Assembly (NCBI GenBank): GCA_963969595.1
Contig: OZ018409.1
Coordinates: forward strand, 23,366,163 to 23,430,162
DNA length: 64,000 nt
From: Neckera pumila
Lineage: Eukaryota; Streptophyta; Bryopsida; Hypnales; Neckeraceae
Reading direction: 5' to 3'
Positions within the stretch are counted from its first letter, which is position 1, and each line of letters begins with the position of its first letter. The position numbers and the translations under genes are program-made. Below are positions 59,701 to 64,000 of the stretch, one piece after another. Below the pieces are notes generated by a model that saw only the letters and a list, made by a program, of their open reading frames with translations, searched no databases and was not told where the DNA came from.

Positions 59701-62700
59701 ACTGACGGTCAGACAACATCCCAGAACACTGTTTTAAGAACAAAACATTACCCCTGTTTCTTCAACAAGAATGCTTCAAAACGCACTAGATCAAGGAAGA
59801 AATGATTCAAGTAAATCTATCGACCAATAACCAAGACAAAGTTTTAGTTTTAAGATGACATGGGGAAAGAAGGGGCTGTCAATTACCCCTTCAAAAACAA
59901 CCATGGATGCACCATTGAGTAGGGGACCATAAGTCACGTAACTATGTCCAGTAATCCATCCACAGTCTGCTGTGCACCTACATAAACATCCACGAGCTTA
60001 TTCCTTTCTGCACTAGAAATGTAAAGTTAAATTAAAAAACGACTAATAAGTACATACAAACACAATGACAAGAAAGAAACGAAACCAGGACTCACCAATA
60101 GACGTCATCTTCGTGATAGTCGAACGCGTACTTGAAGGTTGTAGCAGCATACACCATATATCCTCCTGTTGTATGGAGCACGCCCTGCCGCAATGGCTCT
60201 AATATCAAACCAGCAATTCAAAAGAATGCCAAATTCTAGAACTTGACAACAGGGTTATCTAAACGTCTTGAGATGAAAAAGCATGTTCAGCTATAGAGTC
60301 CAACCAATTCCAGCCAAGTTGGGGTGGACAAACTGACTAGAACAGACGATAAATAAAGAATCTGTTGGAGATATTTTTTTACTAATTATGACACAAGAAC
60401 ATAGGTAGCAAGTTCTGCCCTTCACTACCAAGTTATGATATTTTTTACCTTAGGCTTCCCAGTGCTTCCACTGGTGTACAGCAAAAACAGTGTATCCTCT
60501 GCATCCACCCACTCCACTTCACATTTCTTTGCATGCGACGGTATTACATCCTGAAAGAAATATCCAAGAGGGGTCAAAATCAGCCAATATAACAGAACAT
60601 GTTGGGTGCTAAAATACTAGAGTAAACATAAATCTTGGAATTTTGTCATGGTAACATTCTCGAGGAGTACTTGGAAAAAGAACTCTGATTCATTTCGTGT
60701 ACAATCTTCAACTCACCTTAAATGGAAGGTACAGGAAGAAGATAAGTATCGCCACTCACTAAGCGCTAAGCATGTTATTTTTTCTAGTGAATGTTTTTTT
60801 GAATACTTTTTTGGTGTCCATCTACAGAGAAGGATAAGTCCAACAGCTGCTAAAGAATGTTCGATATTGGAGCAAAATCCCAAGTGTTTTCAAAAGATGA
60901 AAAGAAACAAACCTGCCACCATATATCACGACCTTCTTTCCATGCTACGTTCTTCCTTTTCAACGCCGAATCATTATCATATGTCAAACATAGGCCTACA
61001 GATGAACAGCAAAAGGCACAAGTTGAAAAATCACCAGATGTTGGCACAATTGAAACCCATTCCCCGTTTTCATCCCTTTTTTTATTTCGTTGAATAATAC
61101 TCACCTACAACATGACCATTATCTGATGCACGTTGCAATGCATCATCAACAATGTCCTTGAGGTTGATTATCTTCGCTCCACGTTTCACTGCACTACTAG
61201 TCAAGATGATATTCGGCTGGCAGTCAAGAATGCGCTGTGATAACGATTCCGCAGAGAACCCTGCAAAGACAACCTACACAATAATAAAATCTCAATAAGT
61301 ATAGAATTTTCATGCTACAAAAACAGATGGACTTGAAAGAGGAATATCTCAATATTTTCAAACTGCAATGAAATTCACAGAAGAGAACACAACAAGCACT
61401 AGTGGAAATCATGTCTTGTTTCAACTAGCGAGTCCATTCAACTTGGCTGGAACTGATCGTTAGTAACCAATTCCAACCAAGTCGGATAGACTCCTTGGCT
61501 TGAACAGGACATAAATTCCAGTAATGGATGAACCTCGCATCAAGGATCACGAAACTAAAGGGATTAACCCATGACCAAGGATATAAGCCCCAGTGATCAA
61601 GGATTGGGCTTACAGAATGGACAGCTCCAATTCGTGCGCAAGCAAGCATGGCAATTGGCAACTCTGCTAGCATAGGCATGTATATGGCCACTGCATCCCC
61701 TTTCTTCACACCTTGACTACGCAAATAATTTGCAAGCTGCAACAGCAAAGTCCAAATTTTTATTCCTAAGGACATAGTGTTCCTAAGGAGTTGCCTCAAC
61801 ACCCTTGGAAAGGTATGCGAGGTCATTTTGTCCACAATCTTGAGTCCATCTGAAGTGGGAGATACCAAAAGCAAAACAAAAGATGCACTAACCACTAACT
61901 AAGCATCATGCTTGCCCTATAATGAATATCAAATTTTGAATCAGTTTTTGGATTGTTATCTACGGTGGAGAGGGACGAGTTCTCACAACTGCTAAAGAAT
62001 GTAATGAATTAAAGCATGTATAACCAAATTCAAGAATTCCATTGGAATTCAATACAAAAATACAGGATCCGCACCTGGCAAACACGCTCTAGAACTTCTT
62101 TGTAAGTCAATTTGGCATCCACACCCGTATCATTCCCTTCCCAATAGAAGGCCACCTTATCACCGTGGCCTGCTTCCACATGTCTGTCGAGGGCATTGTA
62201 ACAGATGTTGGTTTGGCCGCCCTTAAACCACTGTCAGAAACCAAGAACTAATTTGTAAGGCTTAAGCGAGAATTAAACTCGAATGCTTGAACTAAAAATA
62301 AAAGTTCACCTTGGAAAATTATGGAAAATTCTAAGACATGTCCCCCTTGTTCAAAGATTTAGGACATGCTTTATTCTTTATATTGGTACATTTTGTACAC
62401 CTTACTTGAGGCTTTCTAAATCGTTTATTTCACCTCCTATGCAGATGGAACCAACCACTTTGGGCGACTTTGACACTCAGTGCTTCAGTAGGCAGACAAT
62501 AGCTTCCAAGGGTGGTAAAAGGTGACTCATTGCCTCAGAAACAAGAAATGATTCTTCTTGATGAACCAACCCTTACTCATGCAATCTAGAAACATCTACG
62601 TCATATTTTTTAGGTCAAATCAAACTCCAAATCTAAAGTCAACTTGAATAAAGAGCAAATTGGAGCTCGTTCATTGGGATCTTGAAAAACAAGTACTATC

Positions 62701-64000
62701 CTTATGTGTTCTCTCAATATTACAATGACAAAATAGAGGTTCAGAACTGGAGGTGTAAGATGCAGTACATCAATCAAAGTAAGAAACTAATGGTCTTTCA
62801 TAACTAATGGAGAAATAATTAACTATACCTCAACAGCAACACGCCCCGTGCGAACATCAATATTGGCCGAGTGCAATTTTCCATCCTTGCTCGTGGGCCA
62901 CTTCTTCTTCCAGAAAAAAGTGGATGCAATGTCACCCCAGAATCCATCCGCATCCTCCACAGATCGTTTGTACATTTCATCATACTGCACATTCCATCTC
63001 AAAGAAGGAGACATCAAAACCTATTATCACAAAATCATTCCGCATGTCATAGTATTGACTTCAATGCTCTGAAATTCAATTAATTTTGAAGTTCTGGATG
63101 AAGAAACTAAACTCAACTTGACAAGAATTTAATTTCTTGTGAATCTGATTCTTCAGAACATTTACCGATCACAATCTCAAGGAGAACTCATAATCCACAG
63201 GTGGCCAGCAGCCTTTCAAGCAGAAGCGCAACATTATTACCAACAGCCACTCCCCTCTCGCGTTTTTATTTGGACACTCAGTTGGACCCAAACTTTTCTT
63301 GCTTCATCATTCCACCACCCACAATCGTCGCACTCTCGTTGACATCAAACTAGGTACACTATTTTCCACAACCGAGTTCCAAATTTGAGTTACCTCGTAT
63401 GCAAAGGATAACATGCAACAAAGGTAATTTGAGAATCACGTTTCAACGGAGAAAGAAGAATCGCATTGTACTCGATTCGACAACAAACCTACAAATTGCA
63501 CAGCAGGAATATCAACCTCTGACACCCCCTAATAATTCGCGCCCCAGCAAGCACTAGGACTGGCACACTTTTTCCAACTAAGAGATTGCAAACAGAGGAG
63601 AAAAAATACAAAGTGCCAGAGCTGGTCCACAGAAGAAAGCAATGTCAGAACCGCTTTCCCAAAACTGTATTAAGAAAATACTACTTGACGAAAGCAGAAA
63701 TCGTACTGTGCTCAATAAGACAACAAACCTCCAAATCACAGAGCAGGAACCGCCCCCCGGTCCTTAATAGACTGCACAATGCTCGCATATACACTCACGA
63801 CATTGCTCTCAAATCTAGTAACAAGGGTTCGAAATGGAAAAAAATAGGAAGACAATAATCGTCAAGCCAATCCCGCCATCCCCGATCCAAACCCCTTCGC
63901 AAATCGCAAACTCCCTGAATCCCGAAAGAGGACAAGGCAAGCCAAGCGAGCAAAGAAGCTTACTTCCGCCCGGGAGGCCACCAACGCGCGCTCCCGAAAC
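56723..64000 (-). CDS. ACS: Acetyl-CoA synthetase (AMP-forming), 5' end beyond window
   Basis: Converts acetate, ATP and CoA to acetyl-CoA in two steps. Seventeen exons visible, minus strand: 64000-63964 (partial), 62984-62829, 62230-62075, 61736-61614, 61273-61105, 60995-60913, 60550-60449, 60184-60096, 59977-59887, 59687-59574, 59143-58988, 58756-58688, 58196-58021, 57725-57669, 57542-57452, 57331-57233, 56908-56723. Phases agree and give 650 residues, near the full bacterial length, so only a leader portion is missing. Motifs: [17 protein letters not shown]; phosphate loop [67 protein letters not shown]; and the catalytic lysine in [11 protein letters not shown] (codon 56842-56840), the acetylation-controlled residue. 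Plant enzymes are plastidial or peroxisomal; the targeting end is not in the window. The 63964 exon is assigned from [12 protein letters not shown] joining YDEMYKRS. Confidence 0.95.
56986..57052 (+). repeat. Intronic repeat unit in acetyl-CoA synthetase, copy 1
   Basis: Contains 'actagtggacatcatgttct' and 'acttggttggaactaatc'. It matches 61400-61455 in the same orientation and the reverse complement of 60303-60350. All three lie in introns of the same gene. Confidence 0.55.
60303..60350 (-). repeat. Intronic repeat unit in acetyl-CoA synthetase, copy 2 (inverted)
   Basis: Carries 'ccaattccagccaagttggg' and 'gactagaacag', the reverse complement of the unit at 57001-57050. Confidence 0.5.
61400..61511. 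repeat. Foldback element in an acetyl-CoA synthetase intron
   Basis: Arms 61414-61457 (TGTCTTGTTTCAACTAGCGA...) and about 61467-61511, which on the other strand reads TGTCCTGTTCAAGCCAAGGA..., are imperfect inverted repeats of about 44 bp with a loop of about 9 bp. The left arm alone recurs at 56986-57052. This looks like a small foldback transposon or relic. Confidence 0.6.

Noticed and set aside
1..64000. CRISPR array, prokaryotic operon, phage or defence system
   Set aside because: Repeats lack regular spacers of unique sequence, genes are intron-rich and monocistronic, and all recognised proteins are eukaryotic.

Overview
This is nuclear DNA of a plant. The protein genes have many short GT-AG introns. 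They include a CASP-like membrane protein (a family of plants and their closest algal relatives), a SWI3 chromatin-remodelling subunit and an acetyl-CoA synthetase. The gene-free DNA is AT-rich and crowded with short inverted-repeat elements. Short introns and long repeat-filled gaps would suit a moss, liverwort or other early-diverging land plant, but that placement is inference; nothing in the window fixes the species. There is no prokaryotic, organellar or viral gene content.

Layout. 1-9 kb: gene-free, with several non-autonomous inverted-repeat elements. 9.5-24 kb: a gene cluster. It holds an Sm-B spliceosomal protein gene with an uninterrupted reading frame (+), a small plastid-type NifU-fold protein lacking the Fe-S cysteines (-), a damaged UMP1/POMP proteasome-maturation gene head-to-head with it (+), and a complete 14-exon PrimPol primase-polymerase (+) that carries a 5S-rRNA-like sequence inside intron 7. 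24-39 kb: a repeat desert. It has a 63-bp-period array, several element families whose ends abut TTAA, a perfect 24-bp hairpin, a 32-bp tandem repeat and a 32-nt poly-C run. 39.2-41.4 kb: an abruptly GC-rich ANP32-type acidic leucine-rich nuclear protein (+). 44.1-48.6 kb: a 9-exon SWI3A/B-like gene (-). 49-52 kb: element relics and a duplicated leader segment, followed by a three-exon CASP-like gene (+, to 53.8 kb). 56.7-64 kb: acetyl-CoA synthetase (-), with 17 exons visible and its 5' end beyond the window.

The genes do not form a pathway. They are unrelated nuclear housekeeping, chromatin, DNA-damage-tolerance and metabolic genes, as is normal for a plant chromosome arm. The most unusual content lies outside the proteins. 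It is the 5S-like insertion in the PrimPol intron, and a set of distinct element families (about 0.45, 0.55 and 0.9-1.0 kb) that all end at TTAA. One family holds three copies that I measure at the same 447-bp length. A TTAA target is the hallmark of piggyBac-type transposition, which is not a standard source of plant MITEs. Exon boundaries were derived by hand from GT/AG sites, reading phase and family similarity; no search or computation was run.
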